Notes under the pieces: model-generated | What the model saw: the letters and a program-made list of their open reading frames with translations, nothing else | Told to the model about the DNA's origin: nothing | The model's database searches: none | Translations under genes and position numbers: made by a program | Source: Streptomyces sp. Je 1-79 | Lineage (GTDB): Bacteria > Actinomycetota > Actinomycetes > Streptomycetales > Streptomycetaceae | NCBI RefSeq assembly: GCF_025195125.1 | Contig: NZ_JAMGSL010000003.1 | Coordinates: forward strand, 25,507-89,506 | Length of the DNA stretch: 64,000 bases | Direction of reading: 5' to 3' | In this document: piece by piece, positions 20,139 to 30,365 of the stretch | Layout of the letters: each line of letters starts with the position of its first letter | Position numbering within the stretch: the first letter of the stretch is position 1

Positions 20139-20237
20139 CCGAGAACCGGCCATGACCAGCAAAAAGACCCTCCCGAAGGAGGGTCTGTGGTGGAGCGCCC
20201 CCGGCAGGACTCGAACCTGCGGCCAAGTGCTTAGAAG
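20139..20237. repeat. Right direct repeat of the island (att site within tRNA-Arg)
   Basis: Identical over 89 bp (20139-20227) to 5412-5500. It comprises about 57 bp downstream of the tRNA-Arg gene plus the gene's 3' part as far as the anticodon loop. Here the tRNA is complete, so the 5' half to the right is original chromosome and the restored 3' half lies on the island side. Confidence 0.92.
20161..20186 (-). terminator. Rho-independent terminator of tRNA-Arg
   Basis: Read on the minus strand: AGACCCTCC, a TTCG tetraloop, GGAGGGTCT, then a run of Ts. It is a textbook intrinsic terminator 9 bp beyond the tRNA 3' end. An identical copy at 5434-5459 lies in the left repeat without a full tRNA. 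Confidence 0.9.
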
Positions 20238-20268
20238 GCACCTGCTCTATCCACTGAGCTACGGGGGC
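20196..20268 (-). tRNA. tRNA-Arg (anticodon UCU)
   Basis: A 73-nt cloverleaf on the minus strand. The acceptor GCCCCCG pairs with CGGGGGC, discriminator G. The D arm is GCTC/GAGC. The anticodon stem GGTGC/GCACT carries loop CTTCTAA with anticodon TCT, reading AGA codons. The variable loop is five bases. The T arm is GCAGG/CCTGC with loop TTCGAGT. CCA is not encoded. All stems pair (one G-U), so the gene should be functional despite serving as the island's integration site. Confidence 0.95.
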
Positions 20269-20562
20269 CGGGTGGTGGACCGGTGGCCTGGAGCCCCTGG
20301 TGGGTGGGGCGTGGCCTGCCGGGTCAAGGATAGGGCTCCGATCGCCTTGGCCCGGTTGCTTCACCTGCGTGGCACGATGTGGAGGTTCGGTGAAGCGGAA
20401 CGATAATCGCAGGCAGGTGCGATTCCCGCAGTGTTTTTCACGCCACTCGGCCCGGGTGTTGTGCACTCGTTATGCCTGAGGCTTCTGTCATCAGGGCGTT
20501 CGGTCGGCGCGTAGGGCCCTTATACGCTTCAAAAAGGCTCCAAAATTGGGCATTCTTCGCAT

Positions 20563-22179
20563 GTGGTGACCTTGGACGAACGGCCTCAGCTGATCGACGC
20601 ACTCTCCGCCCTGCGCGACTGTGTCGCCGCCGTGCGTCTCCCACTCCCCCTCCCAGGCGCCCCACGCGCCCGCCAGACACGAGCCGAGCTGCTCGCGCAG
20701 CTCGACGACTACCTGGTGCCCCGGCTGAAGGACCCCGACGCTCCGCTCCTCGCCGTCGTCGGCGGTTCCACCGGGGCCGGGAAGTCCACCCTCGTCAACT
20801 CCCTTGTGGGGCGCCGCGTCAGTGAGGCCGGAGTTCTCCGGCCCACCACGCGGACGCCCGTGCTCGTCTGCCACCCCGACGACCACCACTGGTTCGCCGG
20901 CATGCGCGTCCTGCCCCAGCTCACCCGCGTCTGGCTGCCCCACCAGGACGAGGACTCCGCGGCCGACGAGCCCCCGGAGGAGAACGCCCTGCGCGTCGAG
21001 ACCTCCTCCGCCCTCGCCCCCGGCCTCGCCCTGCTCGACGCCCCCGACATCGACTCCCTCGTCGTCGAGAACCGGCTCCTCGCCTCCGAGTTGATCTGCG
21101 CCGCCGACATCTGGGTGATGGTCACGACCGCCTCGCGGTACGCCGACGCCATCCCGTGGCACCTGCTCCGTACCGCCAAGGAGTACGACGCCACGCTCGT
21201 CACCGTCCTCGACCGCGTGCCGCACCAGATCCTCGGCGAGGTCTCCCGCCAGTACGAGGCGCTGCTCGACAAGGCGGGGCTCAGGGACGTACCCCGGTTC
21301 ACCATCCCCGAGCTGCCCGAGTCCGCGGGCGGCGGCAGCGGGCTCCTGCCCGACAGCGCGGTCGCCCCGCTGCGCGCCTGGCTCGCCCACTGCGCCCAGG
21401 ACCCCGCCGCACGCCAGCAGGCCATCGGACGGACCGCCTCCGGAGTCATCGCCTCCCTCGACTCCCGGATGCCCGAACTCGCCGGGGCGGTCGCCGCCCA
21501 GTACGCCGCCGCCGTCCGGCTCGGCGGCGCCGTCGACTCCGCGTACCAGGAGCAGCGCGAGCGCGTCCGGCAGCAACTGGGCCGCGGCGCCGTGCTCGCC
21601 GGCGACGCCCGGACCCGCTGGCGCGGCTACCCCCGCGACAGCACCGCCGACGAACTGCTCGACGCCCTCGTCGAGTCGCTCGCCGCACTGCTCCAGTGCG
21701 CGGCCGCCGCCGCCGACGAGCGCGTACGGGACGCCTGGCGCCGCGAACCCGCCGCGGCCGCCCTCGGCGCGGCCCACGACACGCCCGACCGGGAGGCGGG
21801 CGAGCGGATCGAGATGACCGTACGGCGCTGGCGGCGCGAGCTCGAAGAGCTGGCCGAGGAGGAACTGCGCAGCACGGAGCGGCCGGGAACCGCCCGTACC
21901 GCCGCCCCCGAGGCCGACACGGTCGCCGCCCTGCTCGCCGCCGCCCTGCTCGGCGCCCGCCGCACCCGCAGCGCCGGCGAACGGCTGGCCGAACTCCTCG
22001 GCGCCCAGGCCGCCCTGCGCCTGCGCGACAAGGGAGGCGAGCTGGTCATGGCGTACCTCGACCGCGCCCTGCACACCGAACGCGACCGACGACTCGCCCC
22101 CCTCGACGCCCTCGACGTGACCCCCGAGCCGCAGGCGGAACTGATCGCCGCGCTCTCCGTACTGCAGAAGGAGAAGTGA
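20563..22179 (+). CDS. dynA: Dynamin-like GTPase DynA (sporulation septation)
   Basis: A 538-residue dynamin-family GTPase. The P-loop [10 protein letters not shown] lies near residue 68, with a switch region [11 protein letters not shown] and a Walker B-like [11 protein letters not shown], followed by a long charged alpha-helical half. In Streptomyces two adjacent dynamins, DynA and DynB, act with FtsZ to stabilise sporulation septa (established knowledge). Here the second dynamin gene begins 6 bp downstream. GTG at 20563 is the family start. The helical C-terminal half probably forms the stalk. The upstream 294 bp to the tRNA is non-coding and presumably holds the promoter. Confidence 0.85.
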   Translation: MVTLDERPQLIDALSALRDCVAAVRLPLPLPGAPRARQTRAELLAQLDDYLVPRLKDPDAPLLAVVGGSTGAGKSTLVNSLVGRRVSEAGVLRPTTRTPVLVCHPDDHHWFAGMRVLPQLTRVWLPHQDEDSAADEPPEENALRVETSSALAPGLALLDAPDIDSLVVENRLLASELICAADIWVMVTTASRYADAIPWHLLRTAKEYDATLVTVLDRVPHQILGEVSRQYEALLDKAGLRDVPRFTIPELPESAGGGSGLLPDSAVAPLRAWLAHCAQDPAARQQAIGRTASGVIASLDSRMPELAGAVAAQYAAAVRLGGAVDSAYQEQRERVRQQLGRGAVLAGDARTRWRGYPRDSTADELLDALVESLAALLQCAAAAADERVRDAWRREPAAAALGAAHDTPDREAGERIEMTVRRWRRELEELAEEELRSTERPGTARTAAPEADTVAALLAAALLGARRTRSAGERLAELLGAQAALRLRDKGGELVMAYLDRALHTERDRRLAPLDALDVTPEPQAELIAALSVLQKEK

Positions 22180-22185
22180 GGACCG

Positions 22186-23991
22186 GTGAGCAGCAGCACG
22201 GTGGACGACCGCTGGGACGACGGCCTGATCGCCCGCCGGGCGAGTGAGCGGGCCCAGGCGCTGGAGGAAACCCCCGGCGCGGGCTCCGACGCGGGGGAGG
22301 AGGACAGCCTTCCGCCGCTGGGCGGACAGTACGGCGGCCCCCTGCGCACCCGTCTCGACGCCCTGCACGAGCTCGTCGGCCTCTCCCGTACGAGACTGGC
22401 GAACGAGACGCTCGCCGAGGCCGGACGCGTCCTCGACGAGGCCGCCGCACGCCAGCGGCTCTCCGCCCGCCACACCGTCGTGGCGATCGCGGGCCCCACC
22501 GGCAGCGGAAAGTCGACCCTCTTCAACGCCCTCGCGGGCGTTCCCGTCTCCGAGACCGGACTGCGCCGTCCCACCACCTCCGCACCGATCGCGCTCAGCT
22601 GGTCCGAGGGCTCCGCCGGACTCCTCGACCGCCTGGCCGTCCCCGGCCGGCTCCGGCGCCGCCCCCTGGCGGGCGGGGCCGCCGACGAGGAACTCCAGGG
22701 CCTCGTCCTGATCGACCTGCCCGACCACGACTCGGCCGTCACCACCCACCGCGACCAGGTCGACCGGGTCCTGGCCCTCGTCGACGCCGTCATCTGGGTC
22801 GTCGACCCGGAGAAGTACGCCGACGCGGCGCTCCACGAGCGCTATCTGCGCCCCCTCGCCGGCCACGCCGAGGTCACCTTCGTCGTCCTGAACCAGATCG
22901 ACCGGCTGAGCGGCGAGGCCGCCGACCTCGTCCTGGACGACCTGCGCCGGCTCCTCGACGAGGACGGCATGGCCCTCGGCGAGCACGGCGAACCCGGCGC
23001 CACCGTCCTCGCGCTCTCCGCGCTCACCGGAGACGGCGTGGGCGAACTGCGCGAACTGCTCGGCCGTTTCGTCCAGGAACGGACCGCGCCCGCGCTCCGG
23101 CTCTCCGCCGACGTCGACGCGGCCGCCTCCCGGCTCCGGCCCGCGTACGTCTCCGAGGGCCAGACCGGCCTGGGGGAGCGGGCGCGGGAGGACTTCGCGG
23201 CCCGGCTCGCGGTCGCCGTCGGTGCCACCGCGGCGGGCGAGGCCGCCGAACGCGTCTGGCGCAGGGGCGCCATCCGCGCCTGCGGCACGCCCTGGCTGAG
23301 GCTCTACCGCTGGTACGAGCGGATGCGCGAGCACGGCTCGACCGACCCCCGCCTCCAGGCACCCCTGGAGGACGAACTCACGGCGCGGCAGCGGGTCGAG
23401 CAGGCCGTACGGGTCGTCGCCGACGACGCCTCGCGCGGACTCCCCGCGCCCTGGGCGCAGGCCGTGCGCGAGGCGGCGGCACGGGGAGCCGACGGGCTGC
23501 CCGAAGCGCTCGACGAACTCACGGCGACGATCGGGGACCCGGCCGCCCGCCCGCCGAGGCCCGCCTGGTGGCCCGCGGCCGTCCTGGCACAGGTCCTGAT
23601 GACGCTTCTGCAGATCTTCGGCGCCCTGTGGCTGGTCGGCCAGATCGTCGGCGTCGTGGAGCCGGGGCTGCTGCCGCCCGTCCTCATCATGCTCGGAGGC
23701 ATCGTCGGTGGCCCGCTGGTGGAGTGGGCCTGCGCGGCGGCGGTGAAGGGACCGGCCCGGCGGTACGGGCAGGAAGCCGAACGGAAGTTGCGGGAGGCGG
23801 CCGCCGCGTGCGGCCGGGCGCGGGTCCTGGACCCGATCTCGGCCGAGCTGATGCGCTACCGGGAGGTGCGCGACCAGTACGTGACGGTGTCCGGGACGCG
23901 CTCGGGCGCACGGGTGACCCGGCTGGGCGGCGGCGGTGGCGGTGGCGGTGCGCGATGGGGCGGTACGAGGGCGGGCGCACGGCTGAGATGA
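22186..23991 (+). CDS. dynB: Dynamin-like GTPase DynB with membrane segments
   Basis: A 601-residue partner of DynA. The P-loop GPTGSGKST is near residue 105, with LRRPTTSAPIALSW and a Walker B LVLIDLPDHDS, and an NQID G4-like motif. Two hydrophobic segments lie at about residues 460-518 (VLAQVLMTLLQIFGALWLVG and LLPPVLIMLGGIVGGPLVEW), giving a membrane anchor that DynA lacks. GTG 22186 follows a GAGGACC site and lies 6 bp after dynA, so the two are cotranscribed. The tail is Gly-rich and appears disordered. Confidence 0.85.
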   Translation: MSSSTVDDRWDDGLIARRASERAQALEETPGAGSDAGEEDSLPPLGGQYGGPLRTRLDALHELVGLSRTRLANETLAEAGRVLDEAAARQRLSARHTVVAIAGPTGSGKSTLFNALAGVPVSETGLRRPTTSAPIALSWSEGSAGLLDRLAVPGRLRRRPLAGGAADEELQGLVLIDLPDHDSAVTTHRDQVDRVLALVDAVIWVVDPEKYADAALHERYLRPLAGHAEVTFVVLNQIDRLSGEAADLVLDDLRRLLDEDGMALGEHGEPGATVLALSALTGDGVGELRELLGRFVQERTAPALRLSADVDAAASRLRPAYVSEGQTGLGERAREDFAARLAVAVGATAAGEAAERVWRRGAIRACGTPWLRLYRWYERMREHGSTDPRLQAPLEDELTARQRVEQAVRVVADDASRGLPAPWAQAVREAAARGADGLPEALDELTATIGDPAARPPRPAWWPAAVLAQVLMTLLQIFGALWLVGQIVGVVEPGLLPPVLIMLGGIVGGPLVEWACAAAVKGPARRYGQEAERKLREAAAACGRARVLDPISAELMRYREVRDQYVTVSGTRSGARVTRLGGGGGGGGARWGGTRAGARLR

Positions 23992-24151
23992 CGTACAGGC
24001 CTCTCCGGAGGCGTACCGCCCTCTACGTGACGTATCACCTTCCCGGGTGACGGAGTTGTCCCCAACGCGCCGTTCGTCCACAGGCCTCGGCGCGCTTCGG
24101 CCGGCCGGTCCAGCATGGAGGGGCAGGCAAGGCCGAGGAAAGGGGAGGGGC

Positions 24152-24637
24152 ATGAACGACACGATGGTGACGCTCGTCGGGAACGTGGCGACGAGCGTGG
24201 AGTACAGGGACACGGCGACGGGCGGGGTGGCCCGGTTCCGGTTCGCGGTGACGGCACGCCGCTGGGACCGGGAGCGGGGCACGTGGACGGACGGACACAC
24301 CAGCTTCTACACGGTGTTCGCGTGGCGGGCGCTCGGCGCCAACCTCGCGGCGTCGGTCTCGGTCGGGGAGCCGCTGGTGGTGCACGGACGGTTGCGGGTG
24401 CGCGAGGAGGACGTCCCCGACGAGGGCAGGCCGCCCGAGGCGCGGCGCAGGACGTTCGTCGACATCGACGCGGTGGCGGTGGGCCACGATCTGACGCGGG
24501 GTACGGCGGCCTTCCGGCGCGTCGTGAAGGGCGAGCCACGCACGACGGAACGTCAGGGGAACGGGGGCGAAGGGGTCGTGGAACGGGACCCGTGGGAGGT
24601 GGCGGAGGTCCCGAAGGTCCTGGAACCCGCGGCCTGA
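24152..24637 (+). CDS. ssbB: Single-stranded DNA-binding protein SsbB
   Basis: A 161-residue OB-fold SSB: NDTMVTLVGNVATSVEYRDT, FRFAVTARRWDRERGTW and FYTVFAWRALGANLAASVSV are the standard strands. It lacks the Gly-rich linker and the acidic DDDIPF-type tip of the main replication SSB, which is the hallmark of the paralogue SsbB. In S. coelicolor SsbB is linked to chromosome segregation during sporulation. Its position beside dynA-dynB supports this assignment. ATG 24152 follows GGGGAGGGG. It lies 160 bp after dynB, so it may have its own promoter. Confidence 0.87.
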   Translation: MNDTMVTLVGNVATSVEYRDTATGGVARFRFAVTARRWDRERGTWTDGHTSFYTVFAWRALGANLAASVSVGEPLVVHGRLRVREEDVPDEGRPPEARRRTFVDIDAVAVGHDLTRGTAAFRRVVKGEPRTTERQGNGGEGVVERDPWEVAEVPKVLEPAA

Positions 24638-24699
24638 CCTGGAGTTGTGGGGATTTGTCGACTCCATGACCAGCGAATCTCCGCGTAGCGGACGCCGCT

Positions 24700-24728
24700 G
24701 ATAACGATTCCGAGTCGGAATGGTTATC
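24700..24728. promoter_or_regulatory. Near-perfect 12-bp inverted repeat after ssbB
   Basis: GATAACGATTCC (24700-24711) and GGAATGGTTATC (24717-24728) are inverted copies with one mismatch and a 5-nt spacer. AT-rich for this genome, it lies 63 bp after ssbB and 182 bp before the surface-protein gene. It could be an operator for the latter or a weak terminator of ssbB; operator is the likelier reading because no T tract follows. Confidence 0.4.
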
Positions 24729-24909
24729 AGACCGTATGGGCGGGCATCAGGGTCTTCCCCATCCATAGGATTCGCGGGTACTCATACGGGACTTGAGTAA
24801 GCACTTGAGTCGACAGTTGAGTCAACCGGGTCTGTGAACTGCTGGCGATGCGCTCCCCCCACGTGTCAAGTACCGGAGGCACGGAGCTGCTCGCCCGGAG
24901 GGGAAATTC

Positions 24910-26313
24910 ATGTTTTCTGTTCGGAGGCGCGGCGTTGCCCGCCTTGCCGCCGCGACCGTGGTCTCTGGCCTCGTCGCTGCGGGTGCGATAGCTGTTGCGG
25001 GACCGGCGCTGGCCGACGAGGGTGACGGCACCGGTGGCGCGACCGCCACGCTGGGCAATCTCACCGTCTTCGACACGGTCAAGATCAAGGGCAAGGGCGA
25101 GATCTCCGCCGGCCTGTTCGAGATGCAGGTGACGCCCGGCGGCGTGCTGAAGACCTACTGCATCGACCTCTACACCGGCGCCAAGACGGGCCAGGAGTAC
25201 AAGGAGGTCGGCTGGGACCAGTCCTCCCTGCACAACAACGAGAACGCCGGCAAGATCCGCTGGATCCTGCAGAACTCGTACCCGCAGGTGAACGACCTCG
25301 ACGCGCTCGCCAAGAAGGTCGGCGCGAAGAACCTCACCGAGAAGACCGCCGCCGCCGCCACGCAGGCCGCGATCTGGCACTTCTCGGACAACGTCGAGGC
25401 CACGCCGGTCAACAAGAACGCCAAGAAGCTGACCGAGTACCTGGAGAAGGAGGCGGTGAACCTGGAGGAGCCCAAGGCCTCCCTCAGCGTCTCCCCGGCC
25501 TCGGTCGCCGGTAAGTCGGGCGAGCGCCTCGGCCCGATCACGGTCGACACCAACTCCGCCACGGCGGCCGTCTCCCTCACGCCGGGTGCGCCCGAGGGCG
25601 TCAAGCTGGTCGACAAGGACGGCAAGGTCGTCACCAATGTCGCCAAGGGCGACCAGGTCTTCTTCGACATTCCGGCCGGCACGCCCGACGGCGCCGCCGA
25701 GCTGAAGGTCCAGGCCGACACGACGGTCCCGATCGGCCGCGCGTTCGTCTCCACCAAGGTCAAGAGCCAGACCCTGATCCTGGCGGGCACCAGCACCTCC
25801 AGCGTCACCGCGAAGGCGACCGCCACGTGGGCCAAGAAGGGCGCGATCCCGGCCGTCACGGCCGAGAAGAACTGCGCCAAGGGCGGCCTGGACGTCACGG
25901 CGTCCAACGAGGGTGACGAGGACTTCACCTTCGAGGTCAAGGGCCAGAAGGTCACCATCGCCGGCGGTCAGTCCAAGACGGTGACGATCCCGCTCGCCGA
26001 GGACGAGGCCTACGACTTCACGATCACCGGCCCGAACGGTTTCGAGAAGAACTTCAAGGGCGTTCTCGACTGCAAGACGGCCACCCCGGGCCCGCTCCCG
26101 TCGGAGACCCCGTCGACCGAGCCGTCCGTCACCACCCCGCCCACCGAGGGCACGGCCGGCGGCTCCACCACCGGCTCCACCACGGGCGGCGACCTCGCCG
26201 AGACCGGTAGCTCCAACGCCACCCCGATGATCGCCGGCATCGCCGCGCTCCTCGTGGTCCTCGGCGGCGGCGCGGTCTTCTTCCTCCGCAAGAAGAAGAC
26301 GGCCGGCCAGTAG
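24910..26313 (+). CDS. Sortase-anchored TQXA (thioester) domain surface protein
   Basis: A 467-residue cell-wall protein. The N-terminal Sec signal ends near GPALADE. A TQXA/thioester domain follows, with its Cys in KTYCIDLYTG and its Gln in ATQAAIWHF; these form an internal thioester that can bond covalently to surfaces. A beta-rich middle region follows, then a Thr/Ser/Pro linker and the C-terminal LAETG sorting signal, hydrophobic helix and KKK tail. LAxTG is the motif used by class E sortases in Streptomyces. ATG 24910 follows GGAGGGG. No sortase gene is in the window. Confidence 0.9.
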   Translation: MFSVRRRGVARLAAATVVSGLVAAGAIAVAGPALADEGDGTGGATATLGNLTVFDTVKIKGKGEISAGLFEMQVTPGGVLKTYCIDLYTGAKTGQEYKEVGWDQSSLHNNENAGKIRWILQNSYPQVNDLDALAKKVGAKNLTEKTAAAATQAAIWHFSDNVEATPVNKNAKKLTEYLEKEAVNLEEPKASLSVSPASVAGKSGERLGPITVDTNSATAAVSLTPGAPEGVKLVDKDGKVVTNVAKGDQVFFDIPAGTPDGAAELKVQADTTVPIGRAFVSTKVKSQTLILAGTSTSSVTAKATATWAKKGAIPAVTAEKNCAKGGLDVTASNEGDEDFTFEVKGQKVTIAGGQSKTVTIPLAEDEAYDFTITGPNGFEKNFKGVLDCKTATPGPLPSETPSTEPSVTTPPTEGTAGGSTTGSTTGGDLAETGSSNATPMIAGIAALLVVLGGGAVFFLRKKKTAGQ

Positions 26314-26343
26314 TACCGAAGCAGTACCCGCCTCACGGCACCC

Positions 26344-26380
26344 ACCGGCCCCGGTGCGCTCTCCGCGCACCGGGGCCGGT
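26344..26380. terminator. Strong hairpin after the surface-protein gene
   Basis: ACCGGCCCCGGTGCG (26344-26358) pairs perfectly with 26366-26380 around a 7-nt loop, 30 bp past the stop codon. This GC-type terminator separates the surface protein from ettA. Confidence 0.75.
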
Positions 26381-26587
26381 GTCGTACACGGCCACGCCCC
26401 GGACGGCCGGAACCGCACACGAACAGACTCCCGCGACCGGCGGCCACCGCAAGTGACAGCTCCGCTACCGAGGAGCCCGGGGAACCCGCAGGTCAGGGGA
26501 GTGAGCGGGTACTGGTTCGCTCCCAGGGGTGGCGGTCAGGCAAGATGGGGTGTATCTGCCCACTCACTCTTTGCCGGACGGTTTCTC

Positions 26588-28252
<1,665 letters not shown>

Positions 28253-28254
28253 GC

Positions 28255-28677
28255 GTGCGTCACATCTACAGCTGTCCCCTGCGCTGGTCGGACATGGACG
28301 CCTTCGGGCACGTCAACAACGTCGTCTTCCTGCGGTACCTGGAAGAGGCGCGGATCGACTTCATGTTCCGGCTGGCGCCGGGCGACGGTTCGCCGTCGTT
28401 CTCCGGCGGGTCCGTCGTGGCCCGCCACGAGATCGACTACGTACGGCCGCTGGTGCACCGGCACCAGCCGGTCACCATCGAGTCGTGGGTCACGAAGATA
28501 GGCGCGGCGTCCCTGACGATCGCGTACGAGATCAAGGACCCGGACGTCACGTACGTACGGGCCTCCACGATCGTCGTCCCCTTCGACCTCGATGCCCAGC
28601 GGCCGCGTCGTATCTCCGCCGAGGAGCGGTCGTTCCTGGAGGAGTACATGGACGACGGGATGACTGCCGCCGCATGA
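28255..28677 (+). CDS. Hot-dog fold acyl-CoA thioesterase (4HBT/YbgC-like)
   Basis: A 140-residue hot-dog protein. The motif DMDAFGHVNNVVFLRYLEEA is the 4-hydroxybenzoyl-CoA thioesterase active-site pattern, followed by HEIDYVRPLV and the strand TIESWVTKIGAASLTIAYEI. It would hydrolyse an acyl-CoA or acyl-ACP of unknown chain. GTG 28255 lies 2 bp after ettA, and the stop overlaps the next gene (ATGA), so the three are one transcription unit. Confidence 0.87.
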   Translation: MRHIYSCPLRWSDMDAFGHVNNVVFLRYLEEARIDFMFRLAPGDGSPSFSGGSVVARHEIDYVRPLVHRHQPVTIESWVTKIGAASLTIAYEIKDPDVTYVRASTIVVPFDLDAQRPRRISAEERSFLEEYMDDGMTAAA

Positions 28678-29330
28678 TCGCGCCGCTGCACTTCGCCGAC
28701 GCCAGGGAGGCGGCGGACCTCGCCGCCTTCCTGGCCCGGCTCATCCACTACGACCGCGCCGCCGCCGTCCGTCTTCAGGCCGGGGGCGGCGCGCTCGCCG
28801 TGTTCGGCCGGCCGCCGTCGTTCGAGGTGCTCGCGATCCGTACGGCACGGCTGGAGGACGCGGTCGAGCTGGACGTCACCGTCTCCGCGGGCGAACTCCT
28901 CGAAGGTGTCGAGGAGTCGGCCGGGAAGGCCGTCGTCCCCGACACCGTCACCGGACCGCCGTGGGCCGGTGTCCTGCCGCCGCGCGGCGGCTGGGAGCCG
29001 GTCGCCGGACTGCCGGGCGCCGAGCGGCTGCGCGGAGCGGTCGCCGCGGCCGTCGCCGAGTTCCGGTCACGGGACGAGGAGCTGCCCGAGGAGCGGCGGA
29101 CGCGGGCGGAGCGGGACCGGATCGGCCGCGAGATCTGGTCGCGGACCGTGGCGGAGACCGGACTTCCGCTGCGAGCGGTGCACGCGGCGCAGTCGCTGGG
29201 CTTCCTGCCCGGCGAGGGAGTGCCGGTGGCGCTCTTCGCCTCGGGTCCCTGGCTGCGGCTGCGTACCCCGTACGGCTCGGTGGTCCTCCGCACCGCGCCG
29301 ATGACCCTCACGGTCACCCCCGGGCACTGA
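28674..29330 (+). CDS. Conserved actinobacterial protein of unknown function
   Basis: A 218-residue protein with no domain I recognise. It begins DAREAADLAAFLARLIHYDR, has a beta-rich middle (EVLAIRTARLEDAVELDVTV), a PPWAGVLPPRGGWEPVAGLP segment and a helical C-terminal part containing AVHAAQSLGFLP. There is no signal peptide or membrane helix. It overlaps the thioesterase gene by four bases and must be cotranslated with it. The setting gives no firm hint beyond co-expression with ettA and the thioesterase. Confidence 0.8.
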   Translation: MIAPLHFADAREAADLAAFLARLIHYDRAAAVRLQAGGGALAVFGRPPSFEVLAIRTARLEDAVELDVTVSAGELLEGVEESAGKAVVPDTVTGPPWAGVLPPRGGWEPVAGLPGAERLRGAVAAAVAEFRSRDEELPEERRTRAERDRIGREIWSRTVAETGLPLRAVHAAQSLGFLPGEGVPVALFASGPWLRLRTPYGSVVLRTAPMTLTVTPGH

Positions 29331-29402
29331 CCCGCCCCTTCCGGGTCCACAGCCCTCGGCCGATGCCCCCCCGGGCCCACAGCCCCCGTCCCCCCGGCCC
29401 GT

Positions 29403-30365
29403 TCACCCCTCGGTGTCGTCCGGCCACACCCCGATGTGGTCCTGCTCCAGCTCCAGCATCACGCGGTGCTCCATGCCCAGGGACGCCGTGTACTCCGCCG
29501 GGAGTTGCAGACGGCCCGCGCGGTCGAGCATCGCGTACTCACGGGAGACCAGGGACTCCTGCCCCTCCGCGTCGACCTCCGTGCGGCGCAGCACCTCGGA
29601 GGACGTACGGCCGTCACGGATGGCGACCGTACGGCGGACCTCGGAGGCGACGGCCTGGTCATGGGTGACGATCACGATCGTCGTGCCCAGCTCCTCGTTG
29701 GCGCGGCGGAAGGCGGCGAAGACCTGCTCGCCCGTCGCCGAGTCCAGCTCGCCCGTCGGCTCGTCGGCGAGCAGCACCGCGGGGCTGTTGGCCAGCGCGA
29801 CCGCGATGGCGACCCGCTGCTGCTGACCGCCGGACATCTGGTGCGGCCTGCGGTCCCGGCACTCCGCGACCTCCAGCATCGCCAGCAGTTCCTCCGCCCG
29901 CTCCGCCTTCTTCGCGCGCCGGACCCCGCCCCGCCCGCGGCCCCGCAACTGCATGGGCAGCGCCACGTTCTGGGCCGCCGTCAGATACGGCAGCAGGTTC
30001 CGGGACGTCTGCTGCCAGACGAAGCCCACCACGTCCCGCCGGTAGCGCAGCCGCGCCTTCGCGTCCATGGACAGCAGGTCGCAGCCCGCCACGGTCGCCG
30101 CCCCCGCCGTCGGCACGTCGAGCCCCGCCAGGATGTTCATCAGCGTCGACTTGCCGCTGCCCGACGCCCCGACCAGGGCCATCAACTCGCCCTCCCGCAC
30201 CAGGAGATCGAGACCCTGGAGCGCCTGCACCTCCACCCCGTCCGTGGTGAAGATCCGTACCAGCCGGTCGCAGGCGATCAGGGCGTCGTGCCCGTAGGAG
30301 GGCCGGTCGCGGTGCGCCGTCGCCCGCTGCTCCAGCTCCGCCAGAGTGGTGTCGGTCGTCGTCAT
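29403..30365 (-). CDS. ABC transporter ATP-binding protein with AbrB-like C-terminal tail
   Basis: A 320-residue ATPase of the MacB/LolD class. Walker A is GASGSGKST, signature MSGGQQQR, Walker B AVLLADEPTGELD, and the switch His is in VIVTHD. After the ATPase core, the last ~45 residues (YAMLDRAGRLQLPAEYTASL, then RVMLELEQDHIGVWPDD) look like an AbrB/SpoVT swapped-hairpin half. That is unusual for such ATPases. ATG 30365 overlaps the stop of the upstream permease gene by four bases. It should energise the two FtsX-type permeases encoded next to it. Confidence 0.88.
   Translation of the reverse strand: MTTTDTTLAELEQRATAHRDRPSYGHDALIACDRLVRIFTTDGVEVQALQGLDLLVREGELMALVGASGSGKSTLMNILAGLDVPTAGAATVAGCDLLSMDAKARLRYRRDVVGFVWQQTSRNLLPYLTAAQNVALPMQLRGRGRGGVRRAKKAERAEELLAMLEVAECRDRRPHQMSGGQQQRVAIAVALANSPAVLLADEPTGELDSATGEQVFAAFRRANEELGTTIVIVTHDQAVASEVRRTVAIRDGRTSSEVLRRTEVDAEGQESLVSREYAMLDRAGRLQLPAEYTASLGMEHRVMLELEQDHIGVWPDDTEG

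Larger units (their letters stand above)
5501..20227. mobile_element. tRNA-Arg-integrated genomic island carrying an Rhs toxin locus
   Basis: About 14.7 kb bounded by 89-bp identical direct repeats. The right copy is the 3' half of an intact tRNA-Arg gene, the classic footprint of site-specific integration into a tRNA. Contents in order: a remnant region, a giant Rhs toxin, SUKH immunity, an orphan toxin tip, a second SUKH gene, a broken tyrosine integrase and a broken Imm10-type immunity gene. No replication, transfer or phage structural gene is visible. The integrase is disrupted, so the element is probably fixed in place. Whether it began as an integrative conjugative element or a phage cannot be told. 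Confidence 0.85.

Noticed and set aside
5501..20227. Active integrative conjugative element or prophage
   Set aside because: No replication, transfer or structural genes were seen and the only integrase is broken.
20491..24300. Long open frame antisense to dynA-dynB-ssbB
   Set aside because: A composition artefact of three strongly supported forward genes; no domain can be read.
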